Shown piece after piece: positions 10,871 to 22,625 of a stretch of 64,000 nucleotides of DNA. The stretch is from Magnolia sinica. Its lineage: Eukaryota > Streptophyta > Magnoliopsida > Magnoliales > Magnoliaceae. Position numbers and translations under genes: made by a program. Position 1 is the stretch's first letter, and every line of letters begins with the position of its first letter. The stretch spans positions 2,728,001 to 2,792,000 of the forward strand of contig NC_080577.1 in NCBI RefSeq assembly GCF_029962835.1, given 5' to 3'. The notes below the pieces were generated by a model. It ran no database searches. It was not told the DNA's origin and was given only the letters and a program-made list of their open reading frames with translations.

Positions 10871-13251
10871 CACTTAAAACGTGCTAGAGTCATAAATACA
10901 TCACATGAGAGGTTCGCCCCAATATATAGATACAATGGGACTTAGTCTTTGAACCTGAGCCATCTTCCAGACGGTTTCTCATAGCTGGTATGTGATATGC
11001 CAGTTGTACAATTTGTAATTGCTGCCATGTCCAGGTATCAAATAACTCTGCGTTGCCAAAAAGAAATAGCCTTGCAGTATTTTTAAGAAAGAGAAGAAAT
11101 TTGATATCATGGCCGAGTGTGATGGTTGATACATTGGCTCTAAGAATTGTACACGTCGGCATATAACTTAAATTTAACCATCCAAATCGTGTGCCTAAAT
11201 TAGATAGATCATTCAAAAAAATTTTGATCTGGTTACATTTATCTAATTCGGTTGGTGGGAATTTAGTGGACGGTTGAAATAAAAACAATCTCAATCTCCC
11301 AATTTTTCAAATAAATACACATTAATCGTAGGATCACATTGTCAATTTGATTTTAGGGTGATGACCTATCAACGGCGGGACCTACCATTTGGGGTTGATT
11401 TGAGTTAACACTTGCAGCGTAAACAATTTCCCAGTGCCTGCGTATCAATTGTCGTACTATGACTGAGTATCAAATCAATTGTCACACGTGTTAGTTCATG
11501 GTGTGCCGTTCGGATTCACGTGTCATCGTGTGCTTCACGAACAATATGATCATCCATCAGAGGATGTGTAATATCATCTTGACCTCGGCTACCTACCGAG
11601 GCGCACACGGTTCAGTGATTCAGACCGTTGATCTCCCAAAAAGAGAAAGCCCAATTCTTCCATCCATCAATGGCCTGAAATTACGGTTACGGAAATGACA
11701 CGTCTATCCACATTTCGTGGAAAATGGAAGAATTGGATTGATGGAGTATTTCCGCATTGGAGAAGTTTCGGCATCATCCTTCCACATTGCGGCCCATCGG
11801 ATGGACGATCTTATCACCGAACCATGTACGATAACCAAAGGGACGAATACACACTGAGGACGAAAAATGGGCAGGATCCGACAGTTGAAGCATGTCCGGT
11901 CGGTCCTATGATCTAAGAACGTGAGCCCAAGGCCATCCGAACCTTTACTGAACTCCATCTGGGTCCGACCCCGGATCCACCTGATATTTGCTTTCTCCCT
12001 TCATCCTGGTGGAACTCATTGATGGGTGGGATGGCGTACAAAATATCACAATGGGCCCAGGAAGGTTCCAATGGTGGGCATTAGTGAATGACCCTGGCTG
12101 GATGTCATGAGTCATCATATTCAAACGCCGCAATTTTAGAGAATGATCTATCTACTGTAGTGGCCATCAGATGGACCATTCAGATCATTTGAACTTGCAG
12201 CCACGTGGGCCACCCAGCAACTCACCCAAAATGAATTGCTCTCTTAGTGCCAGAGCATACACAAGGGCATTTCACTTGCGTGCTTTCCTCGCTGTTTGAA
12301 CGAGGCTTTTTGGTCATCGCCACCACGATCCTGAGGGGACTTGGCTATTCTACTTGGAGGCCATTTGGTGTGGACCTAGTGCAGGAACTGCACCAGCTCG
12401 AACCATCCTGACCACCAACAGTCGGACTGAAATAGATAGTCAATGACTTGAAGAATAGTCCTGTGCTTTTTTAACCGCCCATTTGTAGGTCGATGCACCC
12501 ATTCACGGCCTGCATCCGTTCTATCCATGTGGACATCTGCACCCCTTTACAACAACGCCATGCAATCCAATAGCAAAAGCTGTTGGCTGTATTTTAAACT
12601 GCAGCCCCCTCATGACCCTCACCCAGTTCATATTGTTGCCACTCTCCCAAGGCACGGCCCACAATCCAAGTCTCCTTACCAGGTGTTTGTAAAGGCAGTG
12701 GCCCGATGCTCTGCCAAAAACAAAACAAAAAAAAAATAAAAATTCAATAACAGAATGCCAGGGTCTCCATGGGAAGGCAAACAATTGGCATTACTTTTCC
12801 AGCCAGATCAATATCCAATGCATTTCAGGTTCTCACCCTCGACGCCTCATCATGAATTACTAAGTCTAGGAGCACCACTACTCACAAAGATCAAACAATT
12901 CTCTGCTTGGATTTGATGTTTTTAATATCCAACTCAATATCCAGTACATTTCAGGTCCTGCCTGATAAACACAACATGTCGATTTAGGGCAAAAAAGCAA
13001 GAGAGCATACACTGCATGCATCCATTCCATCCATTCGGCCAAAATATTCAATCTGCATAGTGATTTCAGAGGGTAGTGATTAATTGACTTCTGCAAGCTT
13101 CAGATAATGCCAGACTTCCTCATACATAACCTAACCCATCTATCACAATCTGCTGCATGCATGGTTCCTCTTACTGGCTACAACTATACAATTTGAATTC
13201 CAAAAGGAATCAGATGTGAACATTTACCAGAGGTTAATGGTCAGGAAGTCT
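10871..13251. other. gene-free stretch between UROD and ZDP
   Basis: The longest open frame (10890-11294, minus, 134 aa) has no recognisable domain and no splice context, so I do not call it. Phrases such as GGCCCATCGGATGGACGAT and GTGGACCATTCAGATCAT look like old, degraded intergenic repeats. The part next to 13252 should contain the ZDP 3' untranslated region. Confidence 0.45.
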
Positions 13252-16200
13252 TTAAGCGCCAAAATATTCCTCAGGAAGATGAAATTTCAAGCCAACAGCC
13301 TATAAACACGACAGGAACAGATACCGTCAACAAAAAGCTTTAAGCAAAGATAGCAGCAAGAAGATGTTGCAACCATAAATCAAAATTTAGGATGCTATGG
13401 AAGATCTTCCTGATCTTCTAGTCAGGAAGTCTTTAAGCTTTAAGATGCACTGTTTAATTCGAATTGCAATTGTTGATATAACGAAGCCATGGATTTAAGT
13501 AGCACCTTCGGAGTGCGAGTCGCCTGGGGACCGAAACCGGCACAACCCGGTCCAACTCATTCCATTTCCGTACAAAACCTATGTGACTTGGACAATACCG
13601 AACCATATCGGAAGATATTTCAAACCATGAATGAAGTCCCTAAGACCAAATTGTGATTTGCTTCCCAAGCACTCGTATTGAGAGTAGAAGCTCCAAATTG
13701 CAATTATGTCACAAGTTGGACTAGAAAAATTAAAGGACACGGGATGCATTTGAGGCTATGGCCATGCTAGGATTACTAGTTAACATCGTTAGCTTTTGTC
13801 ATTTCATCCTGATTAAAATAAATGTTCACAATTCAAATTGCGTCCAAACGCATCCTAAAGGAGAACTTTGAATGGTACCTGAGCAAATTTAATATCTGCA
13901 TCACTATGATCATTGACTCTCCCAGCTGCATCACCAACATAAAAAGATCTGTGTGCAGAGGTAACTTTTATCAAACCAGTATTCCGATCCCATTGGGAGT
14001 AATTCGCAATCAGACAACATTTGTTCTCAAAAGGAATTATGAAAGACATGTCAATCTAAAACACAACAAAAGGGCATGATGCATCATGACTACAGAGTCT
14101 ACAAATGAAGCCCTTTTTTTTACCTTTTTCCTGTTTCCAAAGGGAAATGATCTGTAAGCAGACAACTGAAAGCAAACTGGCTAATTCCCACTGACTAAAA
14201 ATCTTAAAAGTTAAAACTGTAGAGCAAGCTAAGGAAGACAGAGAAAAGAGAAATAACTGATCCATATCAATTGCAATGCCAGAGTTGAAATTTTGCTCCA
14301 TTATTCTCCACATTCCAGGCTTCGGTTTGCGAAATGGATCATCACCTTGACCCTTAGTTTTCCCTAACCCGCAAGCAATAAAAACCTGCACTCAAATGTA
14401 TGAAAAGTGAGAACCAATGCAGACTTTCCTGGACTTCCGATTCAAACGATGATATTCAACTAGAACGTTCATACTATTGTCAGATACTTTGGAGAACTTA
14501 ACCAATGGTAAGACATGCATGCATGCATAGCATAAGCACACATAGCACAAAAATCACTTTCAATCTAACACAAAAGCAGATTCAGTACTTGCTGCAGACT
14601 TTCCTGGACTTCCGGTTCAACTGATGATATTCAACTAAAACGTTCATACTATAATCAGATACAACTAAAACGTTCATACTATAATCAGATACTTTGGAGA
14701 ACTCAACCAGTGGTAAGACATGCATGCACACACAGCACAAAAATCACTTTCAATCTAACACAAAAGCAGATTCAGAAACTTGCTGCATCAGTCAACAACA
14801 TCACATTGCATGGAAATAACATTCTCAACACTGTTACATAATACCTGGATTGGGACTTTGACACACTTGATGAAATTGTTGAGACGTCCGATTTTGGAGT
14901 CAACAGCTTGCTGTCTTTTATTCTTCCAGCGCTCAATGTTGGATTCATTAGTGAAGATTACCTGATGTTAAAAGGAAAAAACTAAACTGATGACATACGC
15001 TACCTCTTAAATTTATGAGAAGAATTGACTTTGTTAGCTGGCCAGAAGAAACACTATTACGTGATAACAGCTTCACAAGGTAACACATTCTTGAAAAATC
15101 AAAACCCGCCATCTTCACATTGATGATTCCAGTAGGTAGAACGTAAATGAGTTTACAGTGCAACAAGAAACAGATAAGAGAAACAAACCAGTTTATAGCC
15201 ATCGTTGTATAAGCTTTGCAGCTTCTCTGGTATTGAAGGATACATAAGAGACCAAGCATCCGCACCAACTCTGCAGTTGAAAAAGTATCAAACCATTAGG
15301 TTGTGGATCACATGTTTGATTGGTATTTTTCAGTTTTTTTTTTTTAAAGAGATTGGTATTTTTCAGTTAAGAGGCCCAACAAATCTGCATACCCATAAAC
15401 TTTTCTCAGAATTCCCTTTTCTCAAATTGCATCATCATCAACAATCGTCATCTAAGCGTTATCCCAATTAATTGGGGTTGGCTACATGAATCCTGTTCCA
15501 CCATTCCACTCTAATTTTTCATCAATTCATCAAAAATTGTTTTGCAAATTCTTTTGTTTTGCAGGCACCTAAAATACCTAGGTTTGTGATCTCTCAGAGA
15601 AAAAAAAACTAAGTTTATGGATTTAGAACAGCATCAAAAGATTGTAAAATTTGCAAGAAAGTCATTTTGAGTTGTGACTGGTGATCTCCACAACACTGGT
15701 GACTGCCAAAGATGGTAAGGCTTCCCAAAATGCACGTCTCTTGGATCTTTCATGATTTTTCGAATAGGATGTATAGCAAGCACCAAGCTTGCCATATGAA
15801 ACTCCTAACTTTTTAAATTACTCGATGTCTAGGGTACAACAATGTTCCACTTTTGAATCCAGCGGTGAATGTAAGTTTGTGAAAAGCTTCAAAATGGATT
15901 TGAATTAATGCTAAAAGATTTGAAAAGAAAAAAATAAGTACTTTTAGAAACTAAACTATTAGTGCCATTAGATGGAGATTTCCTAGGATTTAATCCTCCA
16001 CAAATAAACAATAACACCAGCACCAAGGTAAAATATTTTAATTAGTGTATATCAGCAGGTATTTCGTGCAGAGTGTGTGCCATGCAACAGAAATAGCATG
16101 TTAGCCCATTTCCAAACATTAATGAACTTGTTTAACAATCAATACCTCAAGCATTTAAAATCATGGTACCTTTTAACAGATGTATTAACGAGACACCCAT

Positions 16201-19200
16201 CAAAATCAAATGCAGCAATTTTTCCTGAATCATGAAGCCCTTCATCCTACGTAAATACGGAAAATGAAGAACATGAGATAGAATAAAAAATGCCCAGTGA
16301 TAGTAATAGTATCATGCGGACTGATTTCATTCCAAGAAAAGAAAAGGAAGTACATGTCTGCATTAGTGCCACAAAAATAAATAAAATAATATGCTCCATT
16401 GACAGATCAAAGTAGAAGAAAGCAATGAGAGAAGCAAGTAACAAGCTTGATAAATTCGGTAGACCCTGTGGGTTTCAACACTGAGGTGGTAGACCCTACT
16501 CATGGCTCAGTGCTAGACCCTGTGGGTTTCAACACTGAGGTCGTGGGATCGAGTACCCATGTGGTGTGTGTAGGCATGTGTAAAAAAAAAAATCGATAAA
16601 TTTGGTGAAACAAAACACGCGTGCACACCCACGCACGCAGGCATACATACACACATATACATTTGTGTGTGTGTACTAGATGAACAGCATAATTACTAAA
16701 ATAACATCCAGTCTCACCTACAAAAGAACTAATGCACGAATAGATAGCAGATTATAATCACAATTCTGACTCAGGAAACAATCCAAAAAGTGAAAAAGCT
16801 GGCAAAGCATAAAACAGTTTCCATCTCCTATGTAAAAATATAAAAAGAAAAAAAAGGGACACACCTTAAAATAAACATCCAGTTCTCTCTTACAAACGAA
16901 CTACTTCATAAATAGCTAACAGTTTATATTTGCACGAAGAAGATCCCATCTCACCCGTTCAAGAAAGATAATTGTTTGGAAAGCCTTCCATGTTGGTAGA
17001 AGTGTAGCATCCTGAACCAGAAATGAGAATTAAATGAATGATCTAACAATGTATATAAGGGAAGGTGCAGTCAAACAGGAATGCTAAAGATGAATGAATG
17101 CTGCCTCATTAAGTTACATATTCTGTAAATATGTGGGGAAAAAATCAAATAAACTAAGAAAAAAGAAAACCTTGTACTTGTTCTTGACATCAGAGGTAGA
17201 GAAAACTATCTCCAGCTCAGCTCCATTGTTAGAGGCAGACAACTGGGATCAATTCCATGGAAAAAATATGATCAGTTTCTACAAGCAATGAACCACCGTA
17301 AGAAATATCATAGAAAAACATTAGGACCTTGTTGATTTGCTGTAATTCATGTGAATTGATGGTAAAAATGTAATTATGGTTTTTCACAAGTATTTGGAAG
17401 GGAGGTAGAATTCCACCTCGAAAATCGGGCAAAATTCAAATTCATAAGACGTGTTTCGAAACAAAACTTTGTGAGGCCCACCATGATGTATATGTTATAT
17501 CCATGCCGTTCATTTTTTCAGATCATTTTAGGGCATGAGGCAAATCCGAAGCTCAATTGGACCACACCGCAGAAAACAGTGGGGATTGAATGATAACCAT
17601 TGAAAACTTCTCGGAGGCTAAAGAAGTTTTGGATCAATTTCATCCATGCATGTGTGACCTTATGAACACATTGGATTTCAAATAAACCTTATGGTGGGAC
17701 CTATGCAAGTTTCAATGGTGGGTGTCATTATTCCCACTATTTCTTGTGGTGTGATCCACCTAAGTTTTGGATCTGCCTCAATTTTGGGCTCATGTCCTCT
17801 GGCAAAATGAATGGATGGCGTGGATAAAACACATACATCATGGTGAGGCCCATAGAGTTTTGCCACCTATTATTTAGGGCCTTGTTTTCCAAGTCAGCCT
17901 ACCAAAGGAAGTGGATTGCATGGGTGCCACACACCACCGACCTTGGTGGTGTGTTGACATCGCCAAGTTATTGGGCCCCACCATGATGTATGTATTATAT
18001 CCACATTGTCCATCCATTTTTCAAGATCATTTTAGGGCATGGGCCCAAAAATGAGGTAGATTCAAAGCTCAAGTGGACTACACCATAAAAAGTTGTGGGG
18101 ACAGTGACGCCCACCGTTGAAAACTTCTTAGGGCCCACTGTGATGTTTATTTTCCATCCAAACCGTTCATAAGGTCACACAAACCTGGGTGAAGGGAAAA
18201 CACAACTATCAACTTTATCCAAAACTTATGTGGTCCCCAAGAAGTTTTCAACGGTAGATGTTCAACCCCCACTACTTTCTATGGTGTGGACCACTTGAGC
18301 CTTGGATTTGCCTCATTTTTGGGCCCATGCTCTAAAATGACCTCGCAAAATGGATGGACAATGTGAATATAACACATACATCATGGTGGGGCCCACAGAA
18401 CTTGGTGATGTCAACACACAACTGAGGTCGGTGGTATGTGGCACACCACGCAATCTGCTTCCCTACGAAAGATGTCAACATTTTACATCCATTTTTACCA
18501 AGGTAAGTAATAAATGCTAAATTCCAGTCAAATTCTATGTAAAGACAGCAAATCAAACAGGACCTAAGTTGAGTTACATAATAGTATGGAAGTAAATGGA
18601 GAAATAGTATTTATATGGCTAAGGTCAACGGTCACAAAAACCAATGACAGTTAAATAGCTAGACTTATGAAACTGTGCTAGTGGTTTGGCAGAGAAGCAT
18701 GTAAAAGATTCAGCCTCAGATATAATTGTTAAAATCAGTATAACTGCAGGAAAAAAAAAAAAAAAAGTGCCAAGTGGGACAACCTTGTGATAAATTTCAG
18801 GCTATTCCCCTTCACCAAAAGAAAAGCATTAATAACTAAAAAAGTACAGTTTGACAACCAATATCCAACTTGCATTTGAAATTCAACTAGGTCCGAATAA
18901 CTTGAGAGAAAACAGTAATGAGTGGAACGCAAAATCCACTATCAATAACTTCACCCCAAAAGTGGAGTTTCGCGCAATGTTAAAATTAATCAAATTTGGT
19001 ATAGATTTAGAAAAGGGCAGTGTATCTACCTTTGGTTTCTTAGAATTCCCATCCTTGAGATTATCTTTCACGGCTTCATCTATTTTATGAACCTAAAACA
19101 AATAAAAATGACAATGAAAACCACAAGGATATGTAGAACTAGAACCACATGTTTACATGTGTTAAATGGCTACATAGTGCTAATCTTGAGGGCCTATGAG

Positions 19201-20607
19201 AAGCTACAATAAGAAGAAGAAGAAAGAAGGAGAAGAAAGATGGAAGAGGGAAACAATGTGTGTGTGTGTGTGTGTGTCTGAGAGAGAGAGAGAGGGAGAG
19301 AGAGAGAGAGAGTAAGAACATGAGATGCTTAGGATGTATTAAAACCCTAGCCCTCTACTCTTATTTATAATGGTAAAAAACATGAATGGGCCCTATAGGC
19401 CTTATTACATGGAGTTGTGAATGGCCTCTATGGGACTTATTACAAGGACTTGTGCCCAATGGGCCTTATTCAATCATCAACCTTTCAACAATATGGATAA
19501 TTTGTATACCTTCGTTTCTTTTGAACTCCTTTCCTCACTACCATCAATCCCAGCTTCACCAGCATCACATGCCTGAAAATAATAACAGTAGCCCCACAAA
19601 CAAAGTTGCAGAAGAGAATTAAAATTGTGGCATCTCACATTGTGGGCCCCTGCGTAAATCAAGGGTGGTAGTCCACTCTCATATTTTCCCTGGCCCACTT
19701 GAGTGTTGGGTTAGGCTGTTGTTTAACAATTGGGGGTACTTCGAAGTGATGCATCTGATGGACTGATTGGATGGCCTTCATACATCACATGGGCCACAAA
19801 TCCACCGGGAACTACCGTAAGCTTACCATGGTGGCGGTACCACTCACGCACACCCTTTATTTTGTAGGGAACTGAAGCACCCACTCCAATTGATTCACAA
19901 ACACCCATTTTCATTTTGGGAATTAAGATAGCAGACCAAGTAGCATACTTCGGTTCCCAAAATGGAGAATTGCCATAGGCAAATGAAGGGTGGATGAAAA
20001 TAATAGCCACCTGTTTGTCTTTTTTATTTTTCAACTCCTCTTTTACTGCATAAGGAAAACGAATACAGCAAAATTTTCATTCAAACCTCTTTGGGAGACA
20101 AATCCCCTCCTTCCTCCAACTTCTTTAATGCCTCCTGATCGCAATTCTAGAAAGCCCGTATAAAAACAAAGAGAAGATTATTTTTTCAATGAATCATAAT
20201 CGAACATGAAGAATAACCAAAGCGTAAAAATAAAATAACTCCACTATCCAAACCTTCAGAGAATCGAAACCCTTGATTTTCTCCACGGAAACGATCGGTT
20301 GAGATTCCCTCGGAAAGCAATCCAAATGATGCCATTTCGTAGAATCGAACCCTCGAGGGTCTCTGCTGACCAGGCCCAGCCTCAGAGAATCTGCAGGAAT
20401 CGATTTCGAACACTTCTTGCAGGAAGAACGGCTGGATTTTGCGTACTCGACAACGATTTTCGAAGAAGCCATAGAAGAACTGAGGCCGGATGAGGATCGA
20501 CGATGCCGATGAAGGAACGACGGGACCCAACGGCGGTATTGAAAGGACAGGTGAGGTGAGGGGTTAGGGTTTTGCCGGAGGAGAAGGAGACTGCGAGATT
20601 TTAGCAT
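13252..20607 (-). CDS. ZDP: polynucleotide 3'-phosphatase with PARP-type zinc finger (ZDP)
   Basis: Removes 3'-phosphates from DNA strand breaks. In plants this serves base-excision repair and active DNA demethylation after the ROS1-type glycosylase step. Twelve exons: 20254-20607, 20087-20146, 19510-19572, 19030-19092, 17171-17242, 16955-17011, 16170-16246, 15189-15270, 14845-14961, 14258-14385, 13879-13948 and 13252-13299. All joins are in frame, giving 396 aa. Residues 63-97 form one PARP-type zinc finger (C63, C66, H94, C97). A Lys/Glu-rich linker follows. The HAD phosphatase domain has motif I FDFDGCL (D237, D239), motif II IFTNES (T280), RKPKPGMW (about 334-341) and motif IV YVGDAAGR..DHSDAD (D364, D374). 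The first 45 residues are Arg/Ser/Leu-rich and precede a second Met at 46 (MASSKIVVEYAKS). A missed exon in the acidic linker is possible. As I recall, Arabidopsis ZDP is longer, with extra fingers. Confidence 0.92.
14421..14786. repeat. about 175-bp tandem duplication in a ZDP intron
   Basis: AGACTTTCCTGGACTTCCG starts a unit at 14421 and again at 14596; both end in ACACAAAAGCAGATTCAG followed by CTTGCTGC. The second copy contains a further internal duplication of about 30 bp (CAACTAAAACGTTCATACTA twice, near 14634-14693). It lies between the exons at 14385 and 14845. Confidence 0.9.
15430..15540 (-). mobile_element. RTE-type LINE tail
   Basis: CATCATCATCAACAATCGTC, then CCCAATTAATTGGGGTTGG and ATTCCACTCT, are the reverse complement of the usual 3' end of plant RTE LINEs. 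Only the tail is present, in a ZDP intron. Confidence 0.6.
16455..16595 (+). mobile_element. tRNA-derived SINE
   Basis: CATGGCTCAGTGCTAGACC resembles a Pol III A box, and GTGGGATCGAGTACCCATG, about 35 bp later, resembles a B box. A GTGTGTAGGCATGTG stretch and an A-rich tail follow. The head is partly duplicated just upstream (AGACCCTGTGGGTTTCAACA occurs twice). Relatives lie at 27760-27870 and, inverted, at 29625-29755. Confidence 0.6.
17462..17868. mobile_element. short palindromic MITE in a ZDP intron
   Basis: AAAACTTTGTGAGGCCCACC on the left faces GGTGAGGCCCATAGAGTTTT on the right. The arms continue inward with the family sequence (ATCATTTTAGGGCATGAG and its degraded mirror). Confidence 0.7.
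17907..18462. mobile_element. full-length 556-bp Mutator-type palindromic MITE
   Basis: The ends read GGAAGTGGATTGCATGGGTG on the left and, in reverse complement, GGAAGCAGATTGCGTGGTGT on the right. Inward, GGGCCCCACCATGATGTATG faces CATACATCATGGTGGGGCCC, and the arms run to within about 120 bp of each other. Flanks CTACCAAA and CTACGAAA make an 8-bp, one-mismatch target duplication. It lies in the ZDP intron between the exons at 17242 and 19030 and has no coding capacity. Confidence 0.8.
19257..19312. repeat. compound (TG)n(AG)n microsatellite
   Basis: About 10 TG units are followed by interrupted AG units. It lies in the ZDP intron between the exons at 19030-19092 and 19510-19572. Confidence 0.95.
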
Positions 20608-21090
20608 ATAAGGAAATGAGGATCTGTTGGAGAAAGCTAGGGTTTTGTTGCGGTTGGAGAGACAAGGGTTCGACTTGGAAGATCATCTCCCGCCATTTTC
20701 GTCTCGAGCGCGTGCGGAAGTTTCAGACCGTTGGAGATGGTCTTCTGCTCATTTCGAGAACCTCTATAGACAGAAAGAACGGGGCGGGAAGGAGAAAGCA
20801 CTAGTTAGATTTCAGTTTGTGCAAGTGGGCCCCATTATTCGACAATCCAGACCATTGATCTTTTGGGCTCCATCGTGGATCGAACATGCCCCTAGAATCT
20901 CCTCTATAATAAAACCCCAGCTATTGTATGTGGGGCCAGAAAACGGTCGGATAAGAAGATAAGTACACGAGTGGACTCGGACTGGTGGCTGGGATCACCC
21001 TCTTTTCAGGGAGAGGTCTTTAGCGACGAGGCACCAACAGACTACTGGCGTAGAACACTTCCCCACGCACTAGGGCTTGGATTGTTGTAG
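20608..21090 (-). promoter_or_regulatory. ZDP upstream region
   Basis: This GC-richer stretch borders the ZDP start codon and should hold its promoter. A plus-strand open frame (20627-20962, 111 aa) runs away from ZDP but has no recognisable domain or repeat signature. I treat it as chance, though a divergent transcript cannot be excluded. No clear TATA box was found. Confidence 0.35.
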
Positions 21091-21099
21091 GCAGGTTGA

Positions 21100-21470
21100 C
21101 GTGGCGAAGTTCTGTGGGGCCCACCATGATCTATGCGTTATATCCACGCTGGCCATCCATTTTCCCATATCATTTTACGACATGAGCAAAAAATGAGGCG
21201 GATCCAAAGCTCAAGTGTACCACACCACAGAAAGCAACTGGACAATGACACCTATGTTGAAACGTTACGGTGGACGTAGGGAAATGAACATTACCGTGGG
21301 CCTAGGAAGTTTCAATGGTGGGCATTCAATGACCATTGTTTCCGCTGTTGTGGGTCACCTGAGATTTATATTTACTTCATTTTTAGGATTAGTGTACTAG
21401 AATGAGTCGGCAAAACCGGTGGACGGCATGGATATACAGCATACAACGAGGTCGACCCCACAGTCGGGTC
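21100..21470. mobile_element. palindromic MITE copy upstream of ZDP
   Basis: TGTGGGGCCCACCATGATCT at the left, ATCATTTTACGACATGAGCA inside, and a decayed right arm ending in ATACAACGAGGTCGACCCCAC show the family layout. The arms are more diverged than in the 17907-18462 copy. Confidence 0.6.
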
Positions 21471-22616
21471 CCACCCACTTCACTGGATCCTGTGTGGCTG
21501 CTAGGGGCCAGTTTGGCAGCGTGGATTTGGAGCCCCTGTAACCCCTTGGATTTGAAATCCTTCCGTTGTGTTTGCCACCTTGGATTGTGAATCAAATTTA
21601 ATTCAAAAGTAGCTATGCATGTATATCTATATGGGTTTGAATTTAATTACTAAATCAACTTTAATATCTTTAAATGGTAAGATATGTAATTTTTGACATG
21701 ATGGTTGTGATAAGCCTGCTGTAATATATGTTTTGCCCTAAAATGATGAAATTCCTAATCTTAGATGGGTCAAAAGCATAAGATCATGTTTGAGTGATTA
21801 ACTAACAACTTTTAACTGTTAATTAACATGGACATTGATCGGATGGTGTTGACTTACATAAACAATGTTTGGATGATGCTGATCATCATTAGTGGGTCAT
21901 GTGCCTAATATAATAATAGTATAGTCACACACATATTACACATGCAACTATTAGAATGATTTTAGGTGTAATCATTAGAGAAGGATTTGAAACACCTTCA
22001 CCGGTTACTTTATGATGCTTAGCAACCGAAGGATTCGAAACCCCCTCGAATCGCCTCCAACCCACGGTGCCAAACGTTCCCTAAGTCGCGTCCCTCGGGT
22101 CGAGATATTTATGATTTTGTAGGAGCACGTGGGCGTGGTGTCCAACCGGTCCGCGAGCAAGCACACGTGCCGAAGTGGCATGCTTGTGAAAGCCGAGCGT
22201 TTCTTCAGGTGGCCCCATTTAGATCTCCTAGCCTAAAAATGACGCCACTTCATTACTCATATGGGTCAGAATGTACAGCCAAGACAAACGGCTAAATCAT
22301 TTTTCTAGCCACCCAAATGTTTTGTACAATGTGGCCCACCTCGATAGCCAAACATCCTAATTTTCAAAAGAGGGAACCAAGCCAGCCTGGCCCGCCCGCT
22401 GGAAAGCCCGGATCTCGTACATGATTTCATACTGGCATGTGTGCTCTCGTGTGGGTGGACAGGGCTCCACACGCGTGTGGTCTTAGCAAAGCACGAAGCG
22501 GTCGTTGAACACGATTAAGTCCCGCCCCTGCCATTATTGGGTGGATCCAACGGTGATAGGGACTGTTTAAATGTCGACCCCACGATTGATGCACCCATAT
22601 TTTAGTGCTCGAGACC
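21471..22616. other. gene-free stretch
   Basis: No coding exon, RNA gene or bounded element is seen. AAACCCCCTCGAATCGCC with TGCCAAACGTTCCCTAAG near 22040-22085 looks like the terminal part of an old small transposon, paired with GGGGCCAGTTTGGCAGCG near 21505. This would make a roughly 580-bp hAT/PIF-like MITE, but I am not certain. Confidence 0.35.
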
Positions 22617-22625
22617 TATGATATC

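Noticed and set aside
10890-11294. 134-aa open frame on the minus strand between UROD and ZDP
   Set aside because: No recognisable domain, no splice context and AT-rich composition like its surroundings; chance is the simplest explanation.
20627-20962. 111-aa open frame running divergently from ZDP
   Set aside because: No family resemblance, and it overlaps promoter-like DNA. Its GC richness reflects the CpG-rich gene start.
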